A stretch of DNA of 64,000 nt from Paenibacillus_F chitinolyticus_A (GCF_045038035.1 NZ_CP173427.1:5922485-5986484), one strand, 5' to 3'. Positions 7,178-16,225 are shown, counted from the stretch's first letter. The notes: generated from the sequence alone by a model not told the origin. Program-made: numbers and translations.

Positions 7178-8299
7178 TTATACAATAGGAAGCCAGCCAG
7201 GGAAGCTAGTATAGTACTCCCACATTTTATCAGAAATAGCCAGTTCTTTTTGATCTTTTTTAGATAATGTTGTACGGATTTTGTCTTCTTCACCAGCTTG
7301 TACTTTTTGTACCCACTGAGGTTCCATTATCAATTCTCTCCCTAAAGCGATTAAAGGTACACCTGTTTCAAATGCTTTCATCACTTCACCCGGTGTCCGC
7401 AGCATCCCAACACCCATCACAGGAACACGATCGCCGACACGCTCATGGATCATAACAACTCGGGAGGTCTGATCGTTATCATCACGGATTGATCCGTTCC
7501 AAAAGCCGCCGACAGAAATATGGAGATAATCCAGGTCCTGGTCCGCTAACTTGTCCACTAATTGCAGCGTATCTTCCATGGTGATGCCAGGATTCTCTCT
7601 TTCTTCAGGCGATAACCGATAGCCGATGATAAAAGGTTTTGTTGCATGGTCTGAAACTGCTTTTTTAACAGCGTCAACTACAGCAAGCGGGAAGGACATA
7701 CGTTTTTCCAGCGTTCCACCCCACTTGTCAGTTCTGCGATTTGAGTGTGGAGAAAAGAATTGCTGAATTAAATACGTGTTGGCACCATGGATTTCAACTC
7801 CATCATACCCAGCTTCGATTGCTCTTCTGGTTGCTTCACCAAATGCTTTAATAATTTCATCGATTTCGTCTGCTGTCATTTCCCGAGGTACCATGGCATC
7901 GTCCCGGTCCGCTGCTACCGCACTCGGAGCAATTGGTTGACGATCGAGCAATTCTTCAGGCGGGCACATTCTGCCACCGTGAAAAATTTGTAAAATCGCC
8001 TTTGAACCTTTTTCCTGTATAGCTGTCGCCACACGTCTTAAACTAGGGATTAGGGAATCGGAATCTGCACCAAATTCACCCGGGAATCCTTTTCCATTCC
8101 TGGTGACGTATGTGCATGCGGTAATTACCGCTCCTACACCACCGGCACGTTCTTGATAATACGCAACTTCTTCGTCTGATACTTCACCATTTTCATGTGC
8201 CGCCGTATTGGTCATAGGTGCCATTGTAATAGGGTTCTTTATTTCAACTCCGGAACGAAAGGTAAATGGTTTAAAAGCAGCTTCATATTTTGGATTCAT
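7178..8299 (-). CDS. NADH:flavin oxidoreductase (old yellow enzyme, YqiG-like)
   Basis: A 373-residue FMN-dependent TIM-barrel ene-reductase. Visible features: PITMAPMTN near the N-terminus, the ILQIFHGGR strand with substrate/FMN-contacting His, DGVEIHGANTYLIQQFFSPH, NRRTDKWGGT, and the C-terminal phosphate-binding region with GVGMLRTP and ALGRELIMEP. Length and sequence layout fit the B. subtilis YqiG group. It reduces activated C=C bonds or nitro groups using NAD(P)H. The ATG at 8299 follows AAAAGGAG. It lies just downstream of three luciferase-like oxidoreductases on the same strand, separated by about 90 bp. Confidence 0.9.
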   Translation of the reverse strand: MNPKYEAAFKPFTFRSGVEIKNPITMAPMTNTAAHENGEVSDEEVAYYQERAGGVGAVITACTYVTRNGKGFPGEFGADSDSLIPSLRRVATAIQEKGSKAILQIFHGGRMCPPEELLDRQPIAPSAVAADRDDAMVPREMTADEIDEIIKAFGEATRRAIEAGYDGVEIHGANTYLIQQFFSPHSNRRTDKWGGTLEKRMSFPLAVVDAVKKAVSDHATKPFIIGYRLSPEERENPGITMEDTLQLVDKLADQDLDYLHISVGGFWNGSIRDDNDQTSRVVMIHERVGDRVPVMGVGMLRTPGEVMKAFETGVPLIALGRELIMEPQWVQKVQAGEEDKIRTTLSKKDQKELAISDKMWEYYTSFPGWLPIV

Positions 8300-8389
8300 C
8301 TTTTTTCTCCTTTTGTTTACATCAAGTTTTGTTAAAGGCTTATATAGAGATACATTAAAAGCTTGCCATAAGGATCGGCCAGTTTTGGC

Positions 8390-9415
8390 CTACTTTAGCT
8401 GAGTAATTTCTGCCAATATTTCATAGGAATGGAGGCGGGCCTTATGATCGTAAACCTGGGCGATTGCCATGATTTCATCGGCTTGACTTTCATCCAGAAA
8501 CTTTTCCAGCTTTTCTTTTACGATTTGAGGACTGCCGACAATCGAAGTTCCTAATTGATTCTCAAGGGCAGCTATTTCATAGTCTCTCGCTATATCATTA
8601 ATATTATCCACTGGCGGCTGCAAGGGGACTTCCTTCCCGCGCATCAAATTCAAGAACTGCTGCTGCAATGTTGTAGCGAGCCGCTGAGCTTCTTGATCTG
8701 TGTCGGCCGCAATGATGTTTAGTCCTACCATTGCATGCGGCTTGTCCAGTACTTTAGAAGGCTTAAACGAACGGCGGTACAGCTCGATAGCCGGCAGTGT
8801 GTTATGCGGCGAGAAATGGCTCGCAAAAGCAAAGGGCAGTCCAAGCTCTCCTGCGAGCTGGGCACTGTATCCGCTTGAACCTAACAGCCAAATAGGGATG
8901 TTCAATCCCTCACCCGGAATTGCTTTAACATGACTGGATCCTTGTGCCAGCGAAGGGTCAAAGTAATTGCGGAGCTCAACCAGCTGCTCCGGGAAATCTT
9001 CTCCTGAACTTCTCAAGTCACGTCTTAAGGCACGTGCGGTAAGCTGATCAGTGCCTGGTGCACGGCCCAAGCCAAGATCAATACGTCCTGGATATAATGA
9101 TTCCAGAGTGCCAAATTGCTCGGCAATAACAAGAGGTGCATGATTCGGCAGCATAATGCCGCCTGAACCTACCCGGATTTTTGATGTTCCTGCTGCAACA
9201 TGGGAAATGACTACCGATGTTGCAGAGCTGGCGATAAATGGCATATTATGATGCTCGGCGAGCCAATATCGGTTATACCCCAGCTTTTCAGCTAGCCGGG
9301 CCAGCTCCAAAGTATTGCGGAAAGAGTCAGCCGGCGTACTTCCATCTGCAATTGGAGAGAGATCCAGGACCGAGAATGGAATATCCGTAATTTGTTTTGT
9401 ATCATTTTCAGGCAT
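8390..9415 (-). CDS. LLM-class flavin-dependent oxidoreductase
   Basis: A 341-residue luciferase-like monooxygenase (MsnO8/YvbT-type). It shows FSVLDLSPIADG at the N-terminus, YWLAEHHN, the flavin-site strand with RVGSGGIMLPNHAP, and the signature PGRIDLGLGRAPGTD. It would use FMNH2 and O2 supplied by a separate flavin reductase, none of which is encoded in this cluster. The next gene upstream (9512-10519) is a clear paralogue, so a tandem duplication followed by divergence is likely. The AAAGAAAGAAGATGAGC upstream gives only a modest ribosome site before ATG 9415. Natural substrate unknown. Confidence 0.9.
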   Translation of the reverse strand: MPENDTKQITDIPFSVLDLSPIADGSTPADSFRNTLELARLAEKLGYNRYWLAEHHNMPFIASSATSVVISHVAAGTSKIRVGSGGIMLPNHAPLVIAEQFGTLESLYPGRIDLGLGRAPGTDQLTARALRRDLRSSGEDFPEQLVELRNYFDPSLAQGSSHVKAIPGEGLNIPIWLLGSSGYSAQLAGELGLPFAFASHFSPHNTLPAIELYRRSFKPSKVLDKPHAMVGLNIIAADTDQEAQRLATTLQQQFLNLMRGKEVPLQPPVDNINDIARDYEIAALENQLGTSIVGSPQIVKEKLEKFLDESQADEIMAIAQVYDHKARLHSYEILAEITQLK

Positions 9416-9511
9416 ATGCTCATCTTCTTTCTTTAAAAATTTCGTTCAAACCTATAATTTAATTGATTTAATATCTGCAGAAAATACATCCTTTATTAGA
9501 CTAGACACTGT

Positions 9512-10519
9512 TTAATTTACTGCAGCCTGAGCCAAAATTTCATAAGAGCGCAGCCGTGCCTTATGATCAAAAATCTCTGTATGAGCCATAATTTCATCAG
9601 CGTCAGTCTTTTCTATTAACTCATGGAGCTGCTGCTTCACACCTGCAGGGTCCCCGATGATGGAAGTGAAAAGCTGTTCTTCAACCGCCCTGCGTTCATT
9701 ATCGTTCCAAAGCTCGTCCATATTATCAACAGGAGGCAAGATGGGCGAAGGTTGTCCGCGGGTTAACAAAAGAAATTTTTGATACATCGAAGTGGCAAGC
9801 CTTTGTGCCTCCTGTTTCTCATCAGCAGCCACCACTTGAACGGCTAACAGTACATAAGGCTCCTCCAAAAATTGTGACGGACGAAAAGAATCCCGGTACA
9901 GTTTTATGGCCTCCATCATGTTGCCTGGAGCAAAATGTCCAGCGAAAGAAAATGGTAACCCAAGTATTCCAGCCAATTGTGCACTATAAAATGCTGAACC
10001 TAAGAGCCAAATTGGCACATTTGTTTTTTCGCCGGGAATGGCGTGAAAGCTAAATGAACCATTTTTAGTGGCTGTTCCTGTACCATAAAGATATGCGATA
10101 AGCTCCTCAAGCCGGGCATCAAATTCAGGTTCGCCAGCAACCCGCTGCCGCAATACATTTGCTGTATATTGGTCGGTGCCAGGTGCCCGCCCCAATCCAA
10201 GGTCTATCCGTCCAGGGAAGAAGGTTTCTAATGTTCCAAATTGCTCAGCCACGGAAAGAGGAGAATAATGGGAAAGCAGCATTGCGCCTGATCCAATACG
10301 CATTTTTTCCGTGACAGAGGCTACTCGTCCAATTACGATCGGGGATGCTGAACTCGCCATTCCTACCCAATTATGATGTTCAGCAAGCCAAAACCGTTTA
10401 TATCCCCACTGCTCTGTTTTCTTTGCTAGATCAAGCGTGTTTTGAAGGGAGAGTTCGGCTGATCCTCCCTCGACAATTGGGGAGGGATCTAGTACTGAAA
10501 GTTCTATTTTCTTTCTCAT
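9512..10519 (-). CDS. LLM-class flavin-dependent oxidoreductase
   Basis: A 335-residue paralogue of its downstream neighbour, sharing LSVLDPSPIVEGG, FWLAEHHN, VAEQFGTLE and PGRIDLGLGRAPGTDQ. The start ATG at 10519 sits behind AAAGGAGGAAG; a longer open frame to 10606 overlaps the upstream gene and is unlikely to be translated. The residues between the two PGRIDLG-type signatures and the C-terminus differ from the paralogue mainly in the substrate-lid region (about 150-180), hinting at different substrates. Part of the minus-strand cluster starting with the ArsR gene. Confidence 0.9.
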   Translation of the reverse strand: MRKKIELSVLDPSPIVEGGSAELSLQNTLDLAKKTEQWGYKRFWLAEHHNWVGMASSASPIVIGRVASVTEKMRIGSGAMLLSHYSPLSVAEQFGTLETFFPGRIDLGLGRAPGTDQYTANVLRQRVAGEPEFDARLEELIAYLYGTGTATKNGSFSFHAIPGEKTNVPIWLLGSAFYSAQLAGILGLPFSFAGHFAPGNMMEAIKLYRDSFRPSQFLEEPYVLLAVQVVAADEKQEAQRLATSMYQKFLLLTRGQPSPILPPVDNMDELWNDNERRAVEEQLFTSIIGDPAGVKQQLHELIEKTDADEIMAHTEIFDHKARLRSYEILAQAAVN

Positions 10520-10550
10520 AATTCTTCCTCCTTTTATACAATTTAATTTT

Positions 10551-11516
10551 TTAAAGCTGGCCTGTACCTTTATGGGTTGGGAAGTAAGGTACAACAAATT
10601 CTCCAAGTTCCTGGATTACTTCCTCTGCAGGGCGCTTGGAAAAATACAGAACAAACGCCAAATGGTTGACACCAACCGCTTGAAATTCATGAAGTAGATC
10701 AACTAAACGGTTTCTTCCCACAGAATAGCCTAAGGGTATGGGAATAGGCGTTTCATCGGGATTTTCCGATAAATCGATGAACAAGCTTTGAGAGAAGGGT
10801 TTGAAATCTCCTGGAGCATGAACTTCAGTTAAAGCACGATAATCCTGGATAAGCTGTGCTTGTTGAATAATGCTTCGTGGGTATTGAAGCCATCCATCCC
10901 CATTCCTGGCTATCCAATGGATAGACTGATTGCTGAATCCAGTTACCATGGTCGGAATCGAAGATACAGGCTTTGGGAATAACCTCATATCTGTACCATC
11001 GATCAGCCCGGCGTGGCTGTGGATTGTCGGCTGATCCTCTCTTAACAGCCGGTCGAGAATTTCGAAATTTTCTTTAAATAACGGGCCGCTTTCTTGCTTA
11101 GATATCCCTAAAGCTGTAAAGTCTTTTTCCCTGTCCCCTGATGCCACTCCCATAATCAATCGACCTGGAAACAATTGATCGATTGATGCAGCTTCCTTGG
11201 CTACCCTGACGGGGTGGCGCAAGGGGAGAACTACACTTCCTGTCACTAATGCAATGTGCTTCGTATAGGCAGCAAGATACGTCAAATAAATCCATAAATC
11301 GTACTTTTGGCCGTTATCATCAATATTCAAATTCTGCATCGTAATATCACGGAGCCATAATGAAGCAAAGCCATATTCCTCAATTTTACGGGCAAGCTCC
11401 AGCTGATTCTCCATAATCGGATTTTTAGACATCCTGGCAGTCGGGAGGATAAATCCGAGTGTCATTTTGTCTTTCTGGTACATGCTGTTATAGGCACGGT
11501 GATTTTCAAAACTCAC
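10551..11516 (-). CDS. luciferase-type oxidoreductase, BA3436-like family
   Basis: A 321-residue flavin-dependent TIM barrel of the bacterial luciferase superfamily, with LGFILPTARM, LWLRDITM, VTGSVVLPLRHPVRVAKEAA and PGRLIMGVASGDRE. This pattern fits the BA3436-type subfamily rather than the MsnO8 type of its two neighbours. GTG at 11516 is the start, with AAGGAGG upstream. The gene lies 20 bp downstream of the ArsR gene and about 30 bp upstream of the next LLM gene, so one operon is likely. Confidence 0.88.
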   Translation of the reverse strand: MSFENHRAYNSMYQKDKMTLGFILPTARMSKNPIMENQLELARKIEEYGFASLWLRDITMQNLNIDDNGQKYDLWIYLTYLAAYTKHIALVTGSVVLPLRHPVRVAKEAASIDQLFPGRLIMGVASGDREKDFTALGISKQESGPLFKENFEILDRLLREDQPTIHSHAGLIDGTDMRLFPKPVSSIPTMVTGFSNQSIHWIARNGDGWLQYPRSIIQQAQLIQDYRALTEVHAPGDFKPFSQSLFIDLSENPDETPIPIPLGYSVGRNRLVDLLHEFQAVGVNHLAFVLYFSKRPAEEVIQELGEFVVPYFPTHKGTGQL

Positions 11517-11536
11517 TCATGATCCTCCTTAAAAGG

Positions 11537-11878
11537 TTATATTTTTAAGCCTATATACTTTTCAAACTGTTTAATGGTTTCCTCATTGCGTCGATAATAA
11601 GTCCATTGTCCGATTCGTTTCATTTCCACCAGCCCGCTTTGCCATAGGATAGACAAATACTGGGAGGTAGTGGACTGGGAAAGTCCTACTTTGCTGTGAA
11701 TATCACTAACACAAACCCCGCCATCAAAGCCGTTTTCTTTGATGACATGGGCCTGCGCGGAAAAATTATTATCAGGTTCTTTCAACATTTGCAGAATATT
11801 TACTCTTATTTGATTTGACAGAGCCTTGAAGATTTCAACTGCCTGTTCGTCATTTATCATAGTTGATTCCCGATTCAA
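11537..11878 (-). CDS. ArsR-family transcriptional regulator
   Basis: A 113-residue winged-helix regulator. Residues 12-35 carry VEIFKALSNQIRVNILQMLK; the recognition helix is in SQSTTSQYLSILWQSGLVEM; the wing is RIGQWTYYRRN. No ELCVCDL metal site is present; a single Cys lies in GGVCVSDIHSK, so this looks like a metal-independent or redox-type ArsR. The start is TTG 11878 behind AAAGGGGCGG, or ATG 11860. As the first gene of the flavin-oxidoreductase cluster it is the likely repressor of all four or five genes. Confidence 0.88.
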   Translation of the reverse strand: MNRESTMINDEQAVEIFKALSNQIRVNILQMLKEPDNNFSAQAHVIKENGFDGGVCVSDIHSKVGLSQSTTSQYLSILWQSGLVEMKRIGQWTYYRRNEETIKQFEKYIGLKI

Positions 11879-12456
11879 CGGTTCCGCCCCTTTCTAATCT
11901 TAATAAAATCTATTTTGCTTGGAATGCGTATAAACTAATCAAACAAAAGGGTATTGATAATTTGCGATATCTCTATATTACTTTAATTTATACCCAAAAT
12001 CAAATTTATGCTTTAGACATGGCTAGGAAACGGTTTTAAAGGAACTACATAAATTAGCTTAGAGAACAGGTGGCGGAGAGATGCGGATGTTATAGATGAG
12101 TTGCTATGGAGAGGAAAAACATGATATTTAGTATGTCTTTGAGAGAGAGGATGGAAAAGGGATTGTTCATCTTTGTCATGTAACGGAGGTCATCGTGGAT
12201 ATTGCGCTTCCATCAAAATTGCGCTCGACAAAAAACAGTCGGACACACTTCACAGTGTGCCGATTGGTTTTTTTGTGGAGCCGATTCTTCAAATATTAAG
12301 GCCCGGTAGTAGCAGGCAATACACCAGGTTACCTGCTTTTTGATCGCAAGTGAACTTCGTGCTCGTTAAGCTTAACCATACTATAAGTAAAGCGAAAGAC
12401 TGAACTGCAAATCGAGTCCCAATGTTATATCCGCTATATTGCACGAGTAAAAATGA
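11879..12456. other. intergenic region without a gene
   Basis: The right-hand part of this stretch must hold the ArsR promoter (AT-rich, 11890-12000). I see no gene. A terminator-like hairpin lies at 12238-12275 and a decayed dispersed repeat at about 12366-12395. Confidence 0.5.
12238..12275 (+). terminator. hairpin with T run
   Basis: CGGACACAC and GTGTGCCG pair around TTCACA with one bulged A, followed by a run of T residues. The upstream transcript it would end is not recognisable. Confidence 0.5.
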
Positions 12457-13767
12457 TTAACCTAGTTGTTGCACTCCTTTGGACCATACGCCTTGGATGG
12501 ACAAGGTATCCGAGATATTGGTTGTCGGATCGCCATCTACCAATACAAGGTCAGCGAGCGCCCCTACTGCAATTTGGCCGCGATCGTTAAGACCAAAGCG
12601 GCGGGCCGGTTTTGAGGTAGCGGACTGAAGTGCTTCTATCGGAGTAAACCCGGCCATAACCAGCAATTGCATTTCATGATGAACGCTGGCACCATGCGCG
12701 AGGCCTCCGAGATTCGGAACGGGAACGGGGGAGACATCCGTACCGACCAGAATATCCACTCCGGCCCGGTGAAGATCCATCACGTTTCTAAAGCTATTCT
12801 CCATCTGGCCTTGCGGGAAAGTATTGAAGCTAGAGTTCAAAATATCGATCCATTCCGGACTTAATTTGGAATATACACGCGGATCATTCGCCAATTCCGA
12901 TGCCGGGTTCCCAAGAATGGACGAGTTCAATACCAAACATGGTGTCACGAACGCGCCTGAATCGGCTATGGATTTCACCAATCCGGCCGTGTATCCGGGC
13001 CTGTCGATAAACAAGTGGCCCAATCCGTCCACTCCGATATCAATGGCGCTCTGCGAGGAATCAGCGGTCAAGACGTGAGCTATGACGATTTTATCGCGCT
13101 TATGGGCTTCTTCAACGGCTGCTTTTAGAATCTCATCGCTCAAAACAGGCAGGCCAGGAGCAGCCATGACCGTCCCTTCTTCGATCATGATTTTAATATA
13201 ATCGGCTCCATTCTCCACTTGGGTACGCACATGTTTGATCGCTTCCTCCACAGTCGTTACTTGGGGCACTTCTTCGTGATCGTGAGCGTAAGCGGCTAGC
13301 ATAGCTTCCCGGTCCTCCTTCGATAACTTCTCCAATTCCTTTAATATGAAATCAGGGATTTCATCCCCATCCGGAAGCAGTTCATCCGGATGACCGCCTG
13401 GAGCAGTGATCGCTGTACCGGCAGAACGTACATCGGCGGCGTCATTCACATTTTTCAACTGGATGGCCCGCCCTCTTTCCGTAAAATCACCGTTCATTTC
13501 GAGTTCTGTCGTAACGCCGAATTTTAAGGCATCCCTTAGTCCGCCAATGGAAGTGTGAACATGCGCATCAATCAAGCCAGGCAGTAATGTTGCGTTTTTC
13601 GCATCAATGATGGTAGCGTTTGCCGGAAGATCTCCGCCTACCGCGATAATGGTTTCCCCTTTGATGACAACATTTCTTGAGTCGATAACTTTTTCCCCAT
13701 CAAAAATACGTGCATTTGTAATCGCCGTAACTTGTTCTACAGAAGAGCTTTGGGCTGCATTTTTCAT
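12457..13767 (-). CDS. metal-dependent amidohydrolase family protein
   Basis: A 436-residue amidohydrolase-superfamily enzyme. An N-terminal beta-sandwich (AITNARIFDGEKVI) leads to the metal-binding LLPGLIDAHVHTS; further metal ligands are seen in KIMIEEG (carboxylated Lys candidate), VIAHVLTAD and LGHLFIDRPG, and the conserved Asp in VGTDVSPVP. The C-terminus returns to the sandwich with GQIAVGALADLVLVDGDP. Such enzymes hydrolyse cyclic amides, imides or dipeptide-like bonds (imidazolonepropionase/prolidase-like branch). ATG 13767 follows AAGGAGG; upstream codons fall within the promoter. It is divergent from a MarR gene, with a MarR-type operator inside its -35/-10 spacer, so it is very likely repressed by it. 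Confidence 0.9.
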   Translation of the reverse strand: MKNAAQSSSVEQVTAITNARIFDGEKVIDSRNVVIKGETIIAVGGDLPANATIIDAKNATLLPGLIDAHVHTSIGGLRDALKFGVTTELEMNGDFTERGRAIQLKNVNDAADVRSAGTAITAPGGHPDELLPDGDEIPDFILKELEKLSKEDREAMLAAYAHDHEEVPQVTTVEEAIKHVRTQVENGADYIKIMIEEGTVMAAPGLPVLSDEILKAAVEEAHKRDKIVIAHVLTADSSQSAIDIGVDGLGHLFIDRPGYTAGLVKSIADSGAFVTPCLVLNSSILGNPASELANDPRVYSKLSPEWIDILNSSFNTFPQGQMENSFRNVMDLHRAGVDILVGTDVSPVPVPNLGGLAHGASVHHEMQLLVMAGFTPIEALQSATSKPARRFGLNDRGQIAVGALADLVLVDGDPTTNISDTLSIQGVWSKGVQQLG

Positions 13768-13807
13768 TTTGTTATTCCTCCTTGGAGTTGTTCGTGATTC
13801 ACTTTGG

Positions 13808-13836
13808 AGTATAACTGTTAGAAAACTAACTGTCAA
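13808..13836 (-). promoter_or_regulatory. amidohydrolase promoter with operator in the spacer
   Basis: On the minus strand TTGACA (13836-13831) and TATACT (13813-13808) are 17 bp apart. The dyad GTTAGAAAACTAAC (13817-13830) occupies the spacer, so protein bound there would block RNA polymerase. Confidence 0.85.
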
Positions 13837-13851
13837 TAAACTAATATTTAT

Positions 13852-13907
13852 TTGACATGCAAGTTAGATCTCTGTATAGTTTATTTACTTACAGTTAGCT
13901 TTCTAAC
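13852..13907 (+). promoter_or_regulatory. marR promoter and operator
   Basis: TTGACA (13852-13857) and TATAGT (13875-13880) are 17 bp apart. The dyad GTTAGCTTTCTAAC (13894-13907) follows just downstream of the expected start point. Its arms are identical to those of the operator in the divergent promoter. Confidence 0.85.
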
Positions 13908-13926
13908 AATTTGGGGAGGGACGATC

Positions 13927-14355
13927 ATGAAACCTCGTAAGGATACGCCTTATCTGGATTTGTTTCAGATTATTGGCCTTAAGCTAAAGAAAAAGGCGGA
14001 CGAGAGCATAAAAGAGTTGGGGTTAAACGCTCAACAAGGAAAAATAATTGGCTATATCTACGAGAATCAAGAAACTGAATTAATTCAGAGGGATCTTGCC
14101 GATCGGTTTCACCTGCGCGGGGCTAGCATTACAACTATGCTTCAAGGTCTTGAGCAAAGAGGATTCATCGAGCGAAAAATTCCAGCCAATAATGAGCGGC
14201 AAAAAAATATTTATGTTTTACCAAAGGCCGTTGAATTGATTGAAGACTTTAATGACTCCTTCCAAAAGGTGGAGGACGAAATCGTTCAAGTCCTTTCCGA
14301 AGAGGAGAAGCAAACCTTAAAGGAATTGTTGATCAAAATAAATGAACGCTTATAA
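13927..14355 (+). CDS. MarR-family transcriptional regulator
   Basis: A 142-residue winged-helix regulator. Helices 1-2 are LDLFQIIGLKLKKKADESIK; the HTH is in QRDLADRFHLRGASITTMLQ; the wing region has the family Asp/Arg-type turn (IPANNERQKNIYVLP). ATG 13927 is preceded by GGGGAGGGA. It is transcribed divergently from the amidohydrolase with identical 5-bp operator arms on both promoters, which supports repression of both and release by a substrate or related small molecule. Confidence 0.92.
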   Translation: MKPRKDTPYLDLFQIIGLKLKKKADESIKELGLNAQQGKIIGYIYENQETELIQRDLADRFHLRGASITTMLQGLEQRGFIERKIPANNERQKNIYVLPKAVELIEDFNDSFQKVEDEIVQVLSEEEKQTLKELLIKINERL

Positions 14356-14490
14356 ATGACGGCGAGGGCGATCTAAACGCGATGTAAATTAGGCATCCAT
14401 CACAATAGAAAAATTATCAAGAACCAGGCATTACAAGAAATATTGATCATATATAGATGATATCCGTTCGGATTTGATGAGGAGGATATC

Positions 14491-15588
14491 ATGCAACCTA
14501 TGTTACCTAAAGAAAAATATTTTGGGCAGTTTGAACTGGTGCATGCTTTTTATGGAGCTATGCCTACAGGTGTCAGCGTTTCCGAAACCGGCCGTATTTT
14601 TGTTTGCTTTCCGAAATGGGGAGACGACGTTCAATTTACTGTGGCGGAAATTGTTGCGGGTGAATTGCAGCCTTATCCCAGTTTAGAAACCAATTTGGTT
14701 AATACGGGAAATATTACGATGTCTTTCGTCAGTGTCCAAAGTATCGTTGCGGATGGAAGAGGAACACTTTGGGTACTGGATACGGGAGCACCAAATTTTT
14801 CTGAACCTATTCAAGGGGGAGCAAAATTAGTTGCAGTTGATTTAAGCACGAATACAATAAGGAGAGTATATACCTTTACGGAAGATGTTGTCTTGCCAAC
14901 CACTTATCTGAATGATGTCCGTTTGGATTTCCGGGTTGGAAGAGCAGGCTATGCCTATATAACGGATTCTTCTTCCAATGGGCCAGGGGCTATTATCGTC
15001 GTAGATTTAGAAAGTGGGAACGCGTTTAGGCGGTTAAATGGGGCCATGTCAACTTCACCTGATCCCTATATGTTACCGAAAGTGGAAGGTCAAATTTTGA
15101 TGAATCGAAACCCGGACGGCTCGACTTTCCCATTTAGATTGGCTTCCGATAGTTTGGCGATTTCTCCTGATGGAAAGGTTTTATTTTATGCTGCGCTAAC
15201 CAGCCGCCAGCTGTTCTCGATCTCAACAGAAGTCCTAAGAGACAGAAGGATACAGGACAAGGATTTATCCCACTATGTGCAGTATTGGGGGGAAAAAGGG
15301 GCGTCTGATGGAATGATCACCGGCGCAAAAGGAACCGTTTATGCGGGAGACTATGAAAACAACAGTATCCGGAAGATATTGCCGAATGGCGCAATGGAAA
15401 CCATCGCACATGACCCGAGAATTTTATGGCCGGATACTTTTTCGATTGGCCCCGATCAATACTTATATGTCATTGTAAATCAATTACATCGGCAGGCGAG
15501 ATTTCATTATGGAAGAGACCTGCGGGAAAAACCATATAGTTTACTTCGTATGAGAATTGATGAATTCCCTGCTCCTACCTTTTCATAA
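14491..15588 (+). CDS. major royal jelly protein / yellow-family protein
   Basis: A 365-residue beta-propeller protein of the MRJP/Yellow family, related to SMP-30-like propellers. Supporting stretches are GVSVSETGRIFVCFPKWGDD, LWVLDTGAPN, YLNDVRLDFRVGRAGYAYIT followed by DSS, LAISPDGKVLFYAAL and SDGMITGAKGTVYAGDYE. No signal peptide is visible, so it probably works in the cytoplasm. Bacterial members are annotated as lactonase- or dopachrome-tautomerase-like, but activity is unproven. ATG 14491 has GAGGAGGA upstream. A terminator at 15654-15677 ends the unit. Confidence 0.88.
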   Translation: MQPMLPKEKYFGQFELVHAFYGAMPTGVSVSETGRIFVCFPKWGDDVQFTVAEIVAGELQPYPSLETNLVNTGNITMSFVSVQSIVADGRGTLWVLDTGAPNFSEPIQGGAKLVAVDLSTNTIRRVYTFTEDVVLPTTYLNDVRLDFRVGRAGYAYITDSSSNGPGAIIVVDLESGNAFRRLNGAMSTSPDPYMLPKVEGQILMNRNPDGSTFPFRLASDSLAISPDGKVLFYAALTSRQLFSISTEVLRDRRIQDKDLSHYVQYWGEKGASDGMITGAKGTVYAGDYENNSIRKILPNGAMETIAHDPRILWPDTFSIGPDQYLYVIVNQLHRQARFHYGRDLREKPYSLLRMRIDEFPAPTFS

Positions 15589-15653
15589 TGAAGATAGCTA
15601 TCCTTCATCAGGGAGCTGGCCATCACCGGCTCCATCGGATATGACTCTAAACA

Positions 15654-15677
15654 AAGCCTGCCCAATGGCAGGCTTTT
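15654..15677 (+). terminator. rho-independent terminator after the MRJP gene
   Basis: AAGCCTGCC (15654-15662) pairs with GGCAGGCTT (15667-15675) around a 4-nt loop, followed by TTTT. Confidence 0.8.
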
Positions 15678-15779
15678 GATGTTCCACTAGATTGGATTTA
15701 TTAAACATAAACTTAAGCTGTAAGGTTATCGTTGCGAGTATATATTCCATAGATTAAAATCAAAACTAGCAGAGGCATA

Positions 15780-15983
15780 CTGTATTTTGTGCTTACACCG
15801 CAGGGAGAGACGATCTATAAACTGCACGAGCGGCTGGATGAACGCATCCAGGCCGCTGCAGCCCACTTGATGGCCGAGTATACAGGGGAACAGCTGGAGT
15901 TCATCCGGGATTTCATGAACAAGCTGACGTCCCATTCTTTTCTTCAGCTTGACGAAGAAAAAGCACGAGAGTCAAATTTTTAA
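15780..15983 (+). pseudogene. C-terminal fragment of a MarR-family regulator
   Basis: From 15789 the frame reads VLTPQGETIYKLHERLDERI and then helical sequence to LDEEKARESNF. This matches the wing-to-dimerisation-helix part of MarR proteins (LTxxG followed by a long helix). The HTH half is absent and upstream DNA is AT-rich and non-coding, so this is a 5'-truncated relic. Confidence 0.65.
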
Positions 15984-16087
15984 CACTGCTTAATCGGATG
16001 CGGAGAAAAAAATATTTTATTCAATAATACACGCAGTCCCTCTCGATAGAAGTGCTGCTTTAATGGACGCTCAGTTGGAGCGCAGCG

Positions 16088-16225
16088 GTGCGGGTGCCGG
16101 AATCGCTGCGGAAGTTCAAGGAAACGGTCAGCGGCTATATTCGGGAGTTGGACGGCGTCAGCCTTGAGCAGCTGCTGTGGAAGCCCTCGGAAGACGAATG
16201 GTCGCTCGGTCAGATTAGCCGCTAA
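16088..16225 (+). pseudogene. N-terminal fragment of a DinB-family protein
   Basis: The frame encodes VPESLRKFKETVSGYIRELD and then LEQLLWKPSEDEWSLGQIS before a stop. The WKPSEDEWSLGQ stretch is characteristic of the first helix pair of DinB/YfiT-like metalloproteins, of about 150-170 residues. The following metal-binding helices are missing, so only a broken end remains. Together with the MarR relic it marks a stretch of gene decay. Confidence 0.65.
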
